The position numbers were made by a program, and so were the translations under genes. Below, piece after piece: positions 28,214 through 35,795 of a stretch of 64,000 nt of DNA. The DNA lies in NCBI RefSeq assembly GCF_003718735.1, contig NZ_CP033460.1, positions 868,001-932,000 on the forward strand, in the 5' to 3' direction. Position 1 is the first letter of the stretch, and each line of letters starts with the position of its first letter. The notes beneath the pieces are model-generated. The model was not told the origin of the DNA, searched no databases, and worked only from the letters and a program-made list of their open reading frames with translations. Origin of the DNA: Staphylococcus debuckii (GTDB lineage: Bacteria > Bacillota > Bacilli > Staphylococcales > Staphylococcaceae).

Positions 28214-28831
28214 TTGGCTCAAGTAATTACAAGTTTGATACTTACCGGATTTTTGGGTTATATTCCTTATAAATACTTAGTTTTAATCGGTTTGGTAAGT
28301 GAAGATAAGCAAACAATTAATGCCCCAATATTATTATTATTTTCAGTTGAGACAATAATAATTTGGTGTACAGCATTTGCTGTTGTATATGGAAATATAG
28401 ACATATCCAATCTATACACGTCTGAATTCATTACCCTAATAAAATTATCTATTGTTTTTACACTATTGTTTATATTAGTAATATTTATCTTTAATCCATT
28501 AATTATCAATTCTATAATCAAACTGGTTAACATCACTCGTATGAAGTTCAAACTAGACAAAATGAGTATTCTTGATAAAAGAGATGAATTATTTAATAAC
28601 AATCGCAAACCGGTTTTTATAGTCATAAGAGATTTTGAAAACAAAATTCTTAATGAAGGAGAGTTAATAACTTATAATTCCTCAGGTAGTGATTTTGATT
28701 TACTAGAAATAAAACCTCAAAAATTTAAAGTTTCTAATTTGCCATATGAAGACGATTACTACACAACTCATACCATTATTGATTTAAAGCAAAAAGTGAA
28801 ATTAGAGTTGTATTTAATGAAAATAAGCTAA
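28214..28831 (+). CDS. membrane protein in the lysogeny region, DUF6338-like
   Basis: A 205-residue protein with about three membrane helices in residues 1-110 and a cytosolic tail (about 115-205) rich in beta-strands, with FIVIRDFENKILNEGELITY and SDFDLLEIKP. This layout, a membrane part plus a small beta domain, resembles the DUF6338 family. It starts with TTG at 28214 after TAGGTGATGG. It points against both the integrase and the repressor, and has its own spacer, so it is a cargo gene likely expressed in the lysogen. Superinfection exclusion or anti-phage defence are possible roles; neither is shown. Confidence 0.55.
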   Translation: MAQVITSLILTGFLGYIPYKYLVLIGLVSEDKQTINAPILLLFSVETIIIWCTAFAVVYGNIDISNLYTSEFITLIKLSIVFTLLFILVIFIFNPLIINSIIKLVNITRMKFKLDKMSILDKRDELFNNNRKPVFIVIRDFENKILNEGELITYNSSGSDFDLLEIKPQKFKVSNLPYEDDYYTTHTIIDLKQKVKLELYLMKIS

Positions 28832-28983
28832 CCTTTATTTTTATTAGCTTTTTCTTCTAAAATAGATTTGAGCTTACCCGAAGATTCCTCTTTTTCAAAA
28901 CTTTTATTTAATGGGTTACTTCGCTTAACACCTTTATTTTTCATATAGTCTTCAATGTCTTTGCCTTGGTTATAACCTTTCAT
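28828..28983 (-). CDS. 51-residue basic/charged protein
   Basis: A short gene with a strong GGAGGTAGATT ribosome binding site. The product starts MKGYNQGKDIEDYMKNKG and ends in a charged helix (SGKLKSILEEKANKNKG). It has no membrane segment or known motif. Its 3' end overlaps the end of the convergent membrane-protein gene by four bases, so the two may affect each other's expression. Confidence 0.55.
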   Translation of the reverse strand: MKGYNQGKDIEDYMKNKGVKRSNPLNKSFEKEESSGKLKSILEEKANKNKG

Positions 28984-29026
28984 AATCTACCTCCTTACAA
29001 CGTCTACTTATGTAGGCGTTTTATTA

Positions 29027-29209
29027 TTACAATGAATTATTATTCGTTTTATTATCACTATCGATTTTTTGTTCAATTAAATTTAGACATTTTTTTGTGT
29101 GGTATGAAGATAAATCTTTAGGTAACTCATAAGTGAATAATTGATTTCCATTTGTTAAAACTTCATAAATGATACTTGTTCTTTTGATCTTACAATTGAT
29201 TATTTTCAT
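29027..29209 (-). CDS. 60-residue hypothetical protein
   Basis: Starts at ATG 29209 after AAAGGGGACAAC. The sequence, MKIINCKIKRTSIIYEVLTN through a YELPKDLSSYHTKK segment to an Asn-rich end, shows no known domain. It lies in the same direction as the neighbouring small genes of the repressor transcript and is probably co-expressed in the lysogen. Confidence 0.5.
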   Translation of the reverse strand: MKIINCKIKRTSIIYEVLTNGNQLFTYELPKDLSSYHTKKCLNLIEQKIDSDNKTNNNSL

Positions 29210-29289
29210 GTTGTTGTCCCCTTTGTTTAAAATAACTTCTGACTAGCTGTAACATGTGGAAAAAATAGGGCAAGTGAATGCCCTAAAAA

Positions 29290-30081
29290 TTATTTTTCAC
29301 TTTTACGCATTACAGGGTGTATAAAACTACTTTCTGCATGCATTTCGATATTGTCGCCATCAGGTAGTGTATATAATGCATCTTGATTCATTTCTCTTAT
29401 TGTATCTTTATCCCATCTGCTACTCATTACCATTTTTTCTTCGTCTTTCATTCCGTCGTTCAGAGGATAATATACGTATATATCTGCACTATTTACATCG
29501 ATTTTAGATTTCTTTAGCGCATATAACGCTTCAGATGTTCCCATTCTAAACCCTTTTGAGGTCATCTTTTCAGATAAATTTTCTTTGCCTTTTAGTTCAA
29601 TAGTTACATCCGACGCTCCCACGCCAAAATCAACATTTTTAACATCTGCAGAATGCACTCCTTTTTTCAACTGCTTATTTAGCTTTTCTTCATCTGTCAG
29701 AGGTTTTTTAGTTTCTTCTTTCTTGTTAGTATCTTTTTTAGTATCTTGTTTACTTTCTTTCTTCTCTTGTTTGGTAGCAGTTTCTTTTTTAGCATCTTCT
29801 GTTTCTGTATTTTCGGAATCAGTAAAAATGCTCCAGATGCCACCAATAAGTATTAATATTATAATCCCACTCCAAATTTTGTGCTTTTTAATCCAACCGA
29901 TAACTTTGTTATCTTCATTATTAGACGGTTCAAACTTTTGTGGGTTAAATTCATGTATAATTTTTCTTTTTTCTTCCACTGATTTTTTCTTATACTCTTT
30001 TTTCTGCTCTTTTGTTAATGTTCTTAAATAATCCCCTTCCACCTTAGTTTCCTTAAATGTAAGTATGTCTTGCTTTCCCAT
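29290..30081 (-). CDS. membrane-anchored prophage protein
   Basis: A 263-residue protein with four parts. An N-terminal charged segment contains GDYLRTLTKEQKKEYKKKSV. One membrane helix lies at about 67-83 (WSGIIILILIGGIWSIF). A Lys/Glu-rich linker covers about 88-135. An extracellular C-terminal domain, about 140-260, contains a GVGASDVTIELKGKENL stretch and an ADIYVYYPLNDGM segment. The N-terminal module recurs in the chromosomal protein at 6855-7256. Proteins like this next to the repressor in staphylococcal phages have no settled role; surface exclusion is possible. Confidence 0.65.
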   Translation of the reverse strand: MGKQDILTFKETKVEGDYLRTLTKEQKKEYKKKSVEEKRKIIHEFNPQKFEPSNNEDNKVIGWIKKHKIWSGIIILILIGGIWSIFTDSENTETEDAKKETATKQEKKESKQDTKKDTNKKEETKKPLTDEEKLNKQLKKGVHSADVKNVDFGVGASDVTIELKGKENLSEKMTSKGFRMGTSEALYALKKSKIDVNSADIYVYYPLNDGMKDEEKMVMSSRWDKDTIREMNQDALYTLPDGDNIEMHAESSFIHPVMRKSEK

Positions 30082-30134
30082 TTTACATTCTCCTTAATAA
30101 TAATTTTTTATATTAAAGCTCCACGAGAGCGCTG

Positions 30135-30773
30135 TTAATCGAATATTTGGTAATTATAGATAACTTTACCTATAACTTCTATTTCATCAATTGAATCTAA
30201 CTCATAAGAATTAGTCTTGAACTCATCAGAATAACTTACTGGATCTAAATGTAGCTTTGTTTCAGTGCGCCTAACGCGTTTGACAGTGTATTCTCCACCG
30301 ATGCGTAAGACTAAAATATCGTTACTATTTAATTTGTAATCTTGATTGATTCTATAATCGTGTACGACTATATATGAACCATTGGCAAGGATTTTATTCA
30401 TACTGTCTCCATTGATTTGTAAAGCAATACATTCGCTTGGTTTGCGTCCGTTAAATATTGAAGAAGGAACTTTAATAGTAGAGGATTCAACTGCCACTTC
30501 TTCAAAATTACCAGCAGAAACCTTACCGTAATATGAAAGTTCAACATCTTGTTCGAATTTAGGTAAAGCTACACTATCAATTTCTCCCAAAAGATACCCT
30601 TTAGAAACATTAAATAAATCGGAAATCTTTTCTACCATGCCCATTCTAGGTTCATTTTTGCCACTTTCCCACATTCTTATTGTACCTTCAGAAACATCTA
30701 GTTTTTTTGCCATTTCAACTTTTGAAAGTTTGTTTTTTAGTCTGATTTCTTTGATGGAATTTTTGAAAGCCAT
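30135..30773 (-). CDS. CI-like repressor with S24 peptidase domain
   Basis: This 212-residue master repressor of lysogeny has an N-terminal helix-turn-helix (residues about 9-60; KVEMAKKLDVSEGTIRMWE) and a C-terminal LexA-type self-cleavage domain. The cleavage site is Ala87-Gly88 in KVSAGNFEE, the nucleophile Ser124 in NGDSMNK and the general base Lys165 in YTVKRVRR. All are present, so SOS induction through RecA is expected. ATG 30773 after AGGGAGGG is chosen; a longer upstream frame lacks support. Confidence 0.94.
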   Translation of the reverse strand: MAFKNSIKEIRLKNKLSKVEMAKKLDVSEGTIRMWESGKNEPRMGMVEKISDLFNVSKGYLLGEIDSVALPKFEQDVELSYYGKVSAGNFEEVAVESSTIKVPSSIFNGRKPSECIALQINGDSMNKILANGSYIVVHDYRINQDYKLNSNDILVLRIGGEYTVKRVRRTETKLHLDPVSYSDEFKTNSYELDSIDEIEVIGKVIYNYQIFD

Positions 30774-30966
30774 TTTAATTTCCCTCCTTATATGTGATGT
30801 TTTGTTACTTATTATTATACTATGAAAAATCATAATTACAATAGTTAAAATACGTTATTTCGAAATTTATTTACGAAAAAATCGAAAGTTTTTACAAAAA
30901 ATACTTGAAAACGTATTTTAAGTACGATATACTTTAGTCAGAGCTTGAGAGAAAGAGGTGACAAAC
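30774..30966. promoter_or_regulatory. divergent lysis-lysogeny control region
   Basis: Between the divergent repressor and Cro-like genes. The rightward promoter is TTGAAA (30905-30910), 17 bases, TATACT (30928-30933). The leftward promoter is TTGTAA, 16 bases, TATAAT on the reverse strand (30841-30814). Operator-like repeats with TACGTTAT and CGTA...TACG half-sites lie at about 30849-30870 and inside the rightward spacer, where a bound repressor would block that promoter. Confidence 0.75.
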
Positions 30967-31215
30967 ATGACAGAACTTACATTGAAAGAATGGAGATCTA
31001 GAAAAAATTATACACAACAAGAACTAGCTAAAGTTATTGGTATTTCTCCTTCAACATATAATATTTGGGAAAATAATCCTGAAATAATTAAACCGAAAGA
31101 TGCGTTTAAAATAGCAAATGCACTTAACGTATCTATTAATGAGATTATTTTTTTAAAAGAACAATCGTATTTTAAATACGTTTTAGTGGGAGAGAAACAA
31201 AAAGCATCAAATTAA
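30967..31215 (+). CDS. Cro-like helix-turn-helix regulator
   Basis: An 82-residue protein with an XRE-type helix-turn-helix over residues about 6-60 (NYTQQELAKVIGISPSTYNI). It is the first gene of the rightward early transcript and is divergent from the repressor, the usual Cro position. ATG 30967 is chosen with AAAGAGGTG eight bases before. The C-terminal tail (YFKYVLVGEKQKASN) is short and has no domain. Confidence 0.88.
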   Translation: MTELTLKEWRSRKNYTQQELAKVIGISPSTYNIWENNPEIIKPKDAFKIANALNVSINEIIFLKEQSYFKYVLVGEKQKASN

Positions 31216-31229
31216 TAGGAGGGAAACAT

Positions 31230-31982
31230 ATGCAAGATTTACAAGAAATCAAAATTGAAAATAATTCGGAATTAGGGCCAGTCGTTTCTAGTCGAATAGT
31301 AGCTAAAGAATTAAATCGTAGACATGACAATGTTAAGAGAGATTTAGAACAAATTTTAATGTCCTCAAATGTGAGTACATTAATCTTTCCTAGTAACTAC
31401 AAAGATTCACGAGGTAGAAAACAAAAAGAATATCTACTTACTAAAGATGGTTTCACTTTATACATGTTCAATATTCAGGGTCATAACGATTTTAAAATGG
31501 CATACATCAACAAATTTAACGAAATGGAAAACGCGCTTCAAAACAGATTGCCAGGAACTTATAAAGAAGCATTGATTGAATTGTTAGAAACAGTTGAACG
31601 CAATGAACAATTAGAGCTCGAAAACAACATGCAGAAACAAAAGATAGCGGAATATGAACCTAAAGCTTCTTATCTAGACGCAATTTTGAACAACAAAAGT
31701 TTAGTGACAGTAGGTCAGATTGCGAAGGACTATGGTATGTCGGCTCAAGCACTTAATAAATTACTGCATAAATTAAAAGTACAGTACAAACAATCTGGAC
31801 AATGGTTACTTTACTCGAATTTACATGATGAAGGATATACGCATTCATCAACTACAGAAATCGAGCATAAAGACGGCAGCACGTCAGTACGTATGAATAC
31901 TAAATGGACGCAAAAGGGCAGACTGTTTATTTATGACTTGCTCAAAGACAACAATATCCTGCCCACAATCGAGCGAAATTAA
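31230..31982 (+). CDS. Rha/KilAC phage antirepressor
   Basis: A 250-residue regulator. The N-terminal Rha domain (residues about 10-95; SSRIVAKELNRRHDNVKRDL, YLLTKDGFTLYMFNIQGH) is followed by a coiled-coil link (about 105-140) and a KilA-C domain (about 145-245; LVTVGQIAKDYGMSAQALNK, WTQKGRLFIYDLL). Such antirepressors counter the CI repressor or fine-tune induction. The gene directly follows cro with an AGGAGGGAAAC ribosome binding site. Its last bases recur at 32385-32414. Confidence 0.9.
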   Translation: MQDLQEIKIENNSELGPVVSSRIVAKELNRRHDNVKRDLEQILMSSNVSTLIFPSNYKDSRGRKQKEYLLTKDGFTLYMFNIQGHNDFKMAYINKFNEMENALQNRLPGTYKEALIELLETVERNEQLELENNMQKQKIAEYEPKASYLDAILNNKSLVTVGQIAKDYGMSAQALNKLLHKLKVQYKQSGQWLLYSNLHDEGYTHSSTTEIEHKDGSTSVRMNTKWTQKGRLFIYDLLKDNNILPTIERN

Positions 31983-31987
31983 AGGAG
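31962..31987 (+). repeat. direct repeat, copy 1 (end of antirepressor gene)
   Basis: CCCACAATCGAGCGAA followed by ATTAAAGGAGG. It holds the last codons of the antirepressor gene and the next ribosome binding site. Copy 2 is at 32385-32414. Confidence 0.85.
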
Positions 31988-31996
31988 GTGAAACAA

Positions 31997-32182
31997 ATGA
32001 AGAAAATTGAAGGTATGACAGTGAATCTAGATTTAAAACTTAAAAACCGCAATGATCTCGAAGAATTGCTGGAAACAATTCAAAAAGACATTGCAGCTTT
32101 GAAAGATGATTTTGAAAGATTGAATCAATTTAAAATCAAATTTGATTTAGAACAATCTCAGAAGAACATTTCGGACAAGTAG
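31997..32182 (+). CDS. 61-residue coiled-coil protein
   Basis: Starts at ATG 31997 after AAAGGAGGTG. It is mostly helical and charged (DLEELLETIQKDIAALKDDF), with a heptad pattern that suggests a coiled coil. It overlaps tail to tail with a reverse-strand gene by 47 bases. No function is known to me. Confidence 0.65.
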   Translation: MKKIEGMTVNLDLKLKNRNDLEELLETIQKDIAALKDDFERLNQFKIKFDLEQSQKNISDK

Positions 32183-32339
32183 CTTTATGCTTTCTGAATT
32201 TAAGTGTCACTTTCTTCTCACAGTCGGGACACTTCATGGTTTTATCAAAATTAGCTATTTGTTTATTCAAAGCTTTTTTGAAAGCCTTGTCGAAATTCTT
32301 CTCATCAAAATCAATAGAAATACCTGACTTTTTACCCAA
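32136..32339 (-). CDS. zinc-ribbon protein on the opposite strand
   Basis: A 67-residue protein with two CxxC pairs (MKCPDCEKKVTL, ATCPKCSSEIV) forming a zinc ribbon. The start is probably TTG 32339, eight bases after AAAGGAGG; GTG 32348 would touch the ribosome binding site. It faces against the early operon and its 3' end covers the last 47 bases of the previous gene. It is therefore likely transcribed separately, perhaps in the lysogen, and could produce antisense RNA. Confidence 0.65.
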   Translation of the reverse strand: MGKKSGISIDFDEKNFDKAFKKALNKQIANFDKTMKCPDCEKKVTLKFRKHKATCPKCSSEIVLNQI

Positions 32340-32384
32340 AGGCAGCACCTCCTTTCAGTAGGAGATGAAATTAGTATACCAAAA

Positions 32385-32414
32385 CCCACAATCGAGCGAA
32401 CAAATTAAAGGAGG
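32385..32414 (+). repeat. direct repeat, copy 2
   Basis: CCCACAATCGAGCGAA then CAAATTAAAGGAGG, nearly identical to 31962-31987. It supplies the ribosome binding site of the next gene and suggests that the material between the copies was inserted by recombination. Confidence 0.85.
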
Positions 32415-32421
32415 AAACGGA

Positions 32422-32676
32422 ATGAGCAAATTTAAATTAAACAAAGAAATAATAGAGTGTCATCAAGATTACAAAGATATTTTGTATAAACACGCATTAG
32501 AAATTTATAAAGATTCTATTGATAGTGCAGAAACCTACGGAGAGGCTTACAAGATAATTAAAGACATCGAATTTAAAGTTAAACAGGAACCAGAACTAGT
32601 AGATTTTCTTCCAATTTACGAATTAGCTCTTGTTATTTTAGAACAAAGAATGCGTGCTACTTCTATTAAAAAGTAA
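32422..32676 (+). CDS. 84-residue hypothetical early protein
   Basis: Starts at ATG 32422 after AAAGGAGGAAACGGA. The all-helical product (IIECHQDYKDILYKHALEIY) has no recognised domain. It lies in the early rightward transcript between two reverse-strand genes. Confidence 0.6.
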   Translation: MSKFKLNKEIIECHQDYKDILYKHALEIYKDSIDSAETYGEAYKIIKDIEFKVKQEPELVDFLPIYELALVILEQRMRATSIKK

Positions 32677-32689
32677 CACGCAAATAGTA

Positions 32690-32935
32690 TTAATCCTTAG
32701 ATAAATCTTCTGGGAAAATACCTTGGCTAGCTAAACGACGCATTTGTGCTTCTTGTGACATATCTTTATTGACTCTATCGATATCACTGATAACTCTTCT
32801 TTTTAATCTTTCGTCATCAGTATATAGAGAAAATAATTTAGATAGCGCTACTGCAAGATTTACATTGTCAACGCCGTTATCCTTTAAAACTTGATCTATC
32901 TCATCAAATTTTAATTCGTATTTATCTTGGCTCAT
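32690..32935 (-). CDS. 81-residue reverse-strand protein
   Basis: Starts at ATG 32935 (MSQDKYELKFDEIDQVLKDN) with a GTGGGTGGTG leader. It is helical with a middle region LAVALSKLFSLYTDDERLKR and an acidic end. It is the second small gene that opposes the early operon here. No domain is recognised. A short hairpin (TATCGC/GCGATA, about 32954-32971) lies just upstream and may be an operator. Confidence 0.6.
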   Translation of the reverse strand: MSQDKYELKFDEIDQVLKDNGVDNVNLAVALSKLFSLYTDDERLKRRVISDIDRVNKDMSQEAQMRRLASQGIFPEDLSKD

Positions 32936-33000
32936 AGTTTTTTTCACCACCCACTATCGCAGTAGCGATACCAACATTATACACGAAAGGAGTCGCTATT

Positions 33001-33219
33001 ATGATCATCAATTATTTAACTATAAAAGATATACAGATGTTGGCAGGTATTAGTAAAAGTAAAGCTTCTACCATTGTAAGGGAGTTGAACAGTGAACTTG
33101 AAGAAGAAGGATTTATTGCAATTAGAGGGAAGGTTCCTATCCAATTAGTGAGAGAAAAATTCCCATATTGTGATTTGTCGGATGAAGCAATTCGAGAATT
33201 AAAAGAAACCAGTATTTAA
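33001..33219 (+). CDS. small helix-turn-helix protein
   Basis: A 72-residue DNA-binding-type protein: YLTIKDIQMLAGISKSKAST then IVRELNSELEEEGFIAIRGK is the winged-helix/excisionase-like layout seen in small staphylococcal phage and island proteins. It has a GAAAGGAGTCG ribosome binding site. It might be an excisionase or a regulator; the position in the early operon allows either. Confidence 0.7.
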   Translation: MIINYLTIKDIQMLAGISKSKASTIVRELNSELEEEGFIAIRGKVPIQLVREKFPYCDLSDEAIRELKETSI

Positions 33220-33234
33220 ACAGGAGTTGAAATT

Positions 33235-33447
33235 ATGAAATCATTCTGGATAACATATGCGTTTTGTTTTGTAAGCACAGTCATACTGACACTTATCACA
33301 CAAGATCTCATTATATCATCAGCGTGGTCATTGCTTTTATCGTTAGTAGTTTATCTGTTCTTTGATATCTGGTACTTCGAAGAAGATGAAGAAGAAAATG
33401 CGGTTGATGGAGAAGAATACATTACGATTTTGACAATTAAACATTAA
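33235..33447 (+). CDS. small membrane protein
   Basis: A 70-residue protein with two membrane helices (about residues 4-21 and 28-46) followed by an acidic tail (YFEEDEEENAVDGEEY). It has a CAGGAG leader. Function is unknown; such proteins are common in early regions of staphylococcal phages. Confidence 0.6.
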   Translation: MKSFWITYAFCFVSTVILTLITQDLIISSAWSLLLSLVVYLFFDIWYFEEDEEENAVDGEEYITILTIKH

Positions 33448-33450
33448 AAA

Positions 33451-33480
33451 GACTGAAAGCAAGAGCAATTGCTGACAGTC
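33451..33480 (+). promoter_or_regulatory. intergenic hairpin
   Basis: GACTG and CAGTC close an outer stem, and AGCAA and TTGCT an inner one, separated by a two-by-two internal loop. There is no T-run, so it may be a processing or stability element between two early genes. Confidence 0.4.
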
Positions 33481-33542
33481 AGAGTAAGTGTTTATTAATT
33501 ATTCATAACTTAAATATACACAGAATAGGGGTGTTTCGTCAA

Positions 33543-33779
33543 ATGTCCAAAGAAACAGTGACTTACCTAATCAAGCGAAAAGGTATTGATGATGATGATT
33601 TATATATCACTAATAGACCTAGTGAGAATGTACCTACTATTAGATATTCAACTGACAAACGTGACGCTAAACATTTTGATGGCTTAGACAAAACTTCAAT
33701 AGATATGACAAAACATGTAGCAATTAAAAAGACTGTTACAGAAACGACTAAATATGAGGAGGTAGGACTTGATGACTGA
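33543..33779 (+). CDS. 78-residue phage protein, DUF2483-like
   Basis: The pattern TYLIKRKGIDDDDLYITNRP, then YSTDKRDAKHFDGLDKT, resembles DUF2483-type proteins of staphylococcal phages, which carry a similar 'STD-RDAK-F' stretch. ATG 33543 follows AGGGGTG. Its end overlaps the annealing-protein gene by eight bases. Function is unknown. Confidence 0.6.
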   Translation: MSKETVTYLIKRKGIDDDDLYITNRPSENVPTIRYSTDKRDAKHFDGLDKTSIDMTKHVAIKKTVTETTKYEEVGLDD

Positions 33780-34398
33780 GCAAACATTATTTAATCAACT
33801 TAACCAAAAAGATGTAAACGATCATGTAGAAAAGAAAAACGGACTTACTTATTTAGCGTGGTCATATGCTCATCAAGAATTAAAAAAGATTGACCCTGAA
33901 TACACAATTAAAACTCATGAATTCCCCCACCCCGATGTAGCTAGAGATGACTATTTTGTGCCTTACCTTTCTACACCAGAGGGCTACTTCGTACAAGTAT
34001 CAGTTACAGTCAAAGGTCATACAGAGACAGAATGGTTGCCAGTATTGGACTTTAGAAACAAATCGTTAGCAAAAGGTAGCGCAACTACATTCGATATCAA
34101 TAAAGCGCAGAAACGTTGTTTTGTAAAAGCTGCTGCACTACATGGACTAGGCCTTTACATTTACAACGGTGAAGAAGTACCAAGTGCAAGCGATAACGAT
34201 ATTACAGAATTAGAAGAACGTATCAACCAATTTGTAACGTTATCACAAGAAAAAGGTAGAGACGCAACATTAGATAAAACAATGCGTTGGTTAGGTATTC
34301 AAAACATTAACAAAGTTACTAAAAAAGATATTGCAGTAGCTCATCAAAAATTAGACGCCGGACTAAAACAATTAGACAAGGAGAATAATAATGACTAA
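33772..34398 (+). CDS. DUF1071 single-strand annealing protein (Sak type)
   Basis: A 208-residue protein with the DUF1071 core: GLTYLAWSYAHQELKKIDPE, WLPVLDFRNKSL and FDINKAQKRCFVKAAALHGL. The family promotes annealing of complementary single strands in phage recombination. It is followed at once by the SSB gene, its usual partner. ATG 33772 follows GGAGGTAGGA. The C-terminal third is a helical tail. Confidence 0.85.
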   Translation: MTEQTLFNQLNQKDVNDHVEKKNGLTYLAWSYAHQELKKIDPEYTIKTHEFPHPDVARDDYFVPYLSTPEGYFVQVSVTVKGHTETEWLPVLDFRNKSLAKGSATTFDINKAQKRCFVKAAALHGLGLYIYNGEEVPSASDNDITELEERINQFVTLSQEKGRDATLDKTMRWLGIQNINKVTKKDIAVAHQKLDAGLKQLDKENNND

Positions 34399-34807
34399 CT
34401 TAACTATTTTAACGGGACGTATCACTAAAGATTTGGAACTAAAACAAGCAGGTCAAACACAGGTAACTAATTTTTCACTGGCAGTAGATAATCCATTCAA
34501 AAGAGATGACACTTCATTCTTTGACATTGCAGCATTTGGTAAAACTGCTCAACTACTCACTGACTATTGTGGTAAAGGAAGCAAAATTTTAATCGAAGGG
34601 CAATTGAAACAAGATAGATTTCAAGATAAAGAAGGCAACAATCGTTCAGTAGTACGAGTGATTGCGAACAGAATTGAATTCTTAGATAGCAAAGGCAGTA
34701 AACAACAAAACAATCAACCTCAACAGCAACGAGGACAAGCACCAGCAGGCAATAACCCGTTTGCAAATGCTAACGACGATATTTCAGAATCGGAACTTCC
34801 TTTCTGA
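34391..34807 (+). CDS. ssb: single-stranded DNA-binding protein
   Basis: A 138-residue SSB with the OB fold over residues 1-105 (LTILTGRITKDLELKQ, FFDIAAFGKTAQLL) and a Gln/Asn-rich linker. The tail, DISESELPF, is the acidic tip that recruits repair and replication proteins. It overlaps the annealing-protein gene by eight bases. Confidence 0.95.
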   Translation: MTNLTILTGRITKDLELKQAGQTQVTNFSLAVDNPFKRDDTSFFDIAAFGKTAQLLTDYCGKGSKILIEGQLKQDRFQDKEGNNRSVVRVIANRIEFLDSKGSKQQNNQPQQQRGQAPAGNNPFANANDDISESELPF

Positions 34808-34821
34808 TTGGACTGATTTAA

Positions 34822-35502
34822 GTGGCTAATATCAAATCATACATCCAACAAGATGATGGCACAATAACTGCCGTCATCGAGGGTGTAACTTTAGAAAACA
34901 AAGATTTCTTACTGTTAGATAACGGACTAGAAGTTGAATGTGAAGTTAAAGCTATCGATCCATTCCTAATCACAGATAAACAGCGCAAAAAGATATTCGC
35001 CTTATGTAACGACATAGAAGCACACACAGGGCAACCACGTGACTATATGCGGTATATGTTCATGGATTACGTATCAGTCCTTTACGGCTATGATATGACC
35101 CTCTCATTGAGTGACTGCACAAGAAGCCAAGCGAAACAAATTATAGAGGTCATTATAGACTGGGTTTTCTATAACGATATTCCACTCAACCATAAAACAA
35201 GCGACCTCATGAAAGAGGATAAAGCCTTTCTTTACTGGTCAACGGTCAATCGAAACTGTGTTATATGCGGAAAACGTGGAGAGCTTGCTCATCACAAAGC
35301 AATCGGAAGAGGTGCTAATCGTAAGAAAATGGGCCACTACGGTTACGAAGTGCTGTGTCTTTGTAGAGAACATCATCAGTCACAGCATGACATGGGTGTT
35401 AACAGTTTCGATAAGCTACATCAACTAGAAAATTCTTGGATTCCAGTAGACCGACGATTAAACAAAATGTTGAAAGGAGGAAAGATGAATGATAACAAAT
35501 GA
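34822..35502 (+). CDS. putative HNH nuclease of the recombination module
   Basis: A 226-residue protein whose C-terminal part (about 145-205) holds a zinc-binding HNH-like nuclease: NCVICGKRGELAHHKAIGRG and a following CLCREHHQSQHD. The N-terminal part is a beta-rich domain then a helical section (RDYMRYMFMDYVSVLYG). The layout fits the phage 'putative HNHc nuclease' family that stands next to SSB in many staphylococcal phages. The start is GTG 34822 with a weak ribosome binding site, close to the SSB stop, so coupling is likely. Confidence 0.8.
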   Translation: MANIKSYIQQDDGTITAVIEGVTLENKDFLLLDNGLEVECEVKAIDPFLITDKQRKKIFALCNDIEAHTGQPRDYMRYMFMDYVSVLYGYDMTLSLSDCTRSQAKQIIEVIIDWVFYNDIPLNHKTSDLMKEDKAFLYWSTVNRNCVICGKRGELAHHKAIGRGANRKKMGHYGYEVLCLCREHHQSQHDMGVNSFDKLHQLENSWIPVDRRLNKMLKGGKMNDNK

Positions 35503-35791
35503 TATTCCTTTATATTTTTCACCGCAACTAGCTAAAGAAATAGGTCTTAAAGAAGCTATTTTATATGAATACATCAAAATATGTATCTCCACAGAGAACA
35601 AGAATGGTTGGACTAGATTACCATATTATCAAATACAAAACAGATTAACATTTATGAGTGAAAAATCAATAACAAGATGTGTCAACAACTTATGTAATCA
35701 AAAATTGATTTGTAAAGGACAATTTGGAGTTACCGGTTTAAATAGATCTAACTGGTATGCACTTCGAGAAAATACAACAGAAAGGGCATAA
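35489..35791 (+). CDS. winged-helix-like phage protein
   Basis: A 100-residue protein (LAKEIGLKEAILYEYIKI, RLTFMSEKSITRCVNNLCNQ) that looks like a winged-helix domain similar to the N-terminal part of DnaD-type initiators. It overlaps the nuclease gene by 14 bases and precedes the longer initiator gene. It may be an accessory replication protein or one half of a once longer gene. Confidence 0.6.
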   Translation: MITNDIPLYFSPQLAKEIGLKEAILYEYIKICISTENKNGWTRLPYYQIQNRLTFMSEKSITRCVNNLCNQKLICKGQFGVTGLNRSNWYALRENTTERA

Positions 35792-35795
35792 CTAA

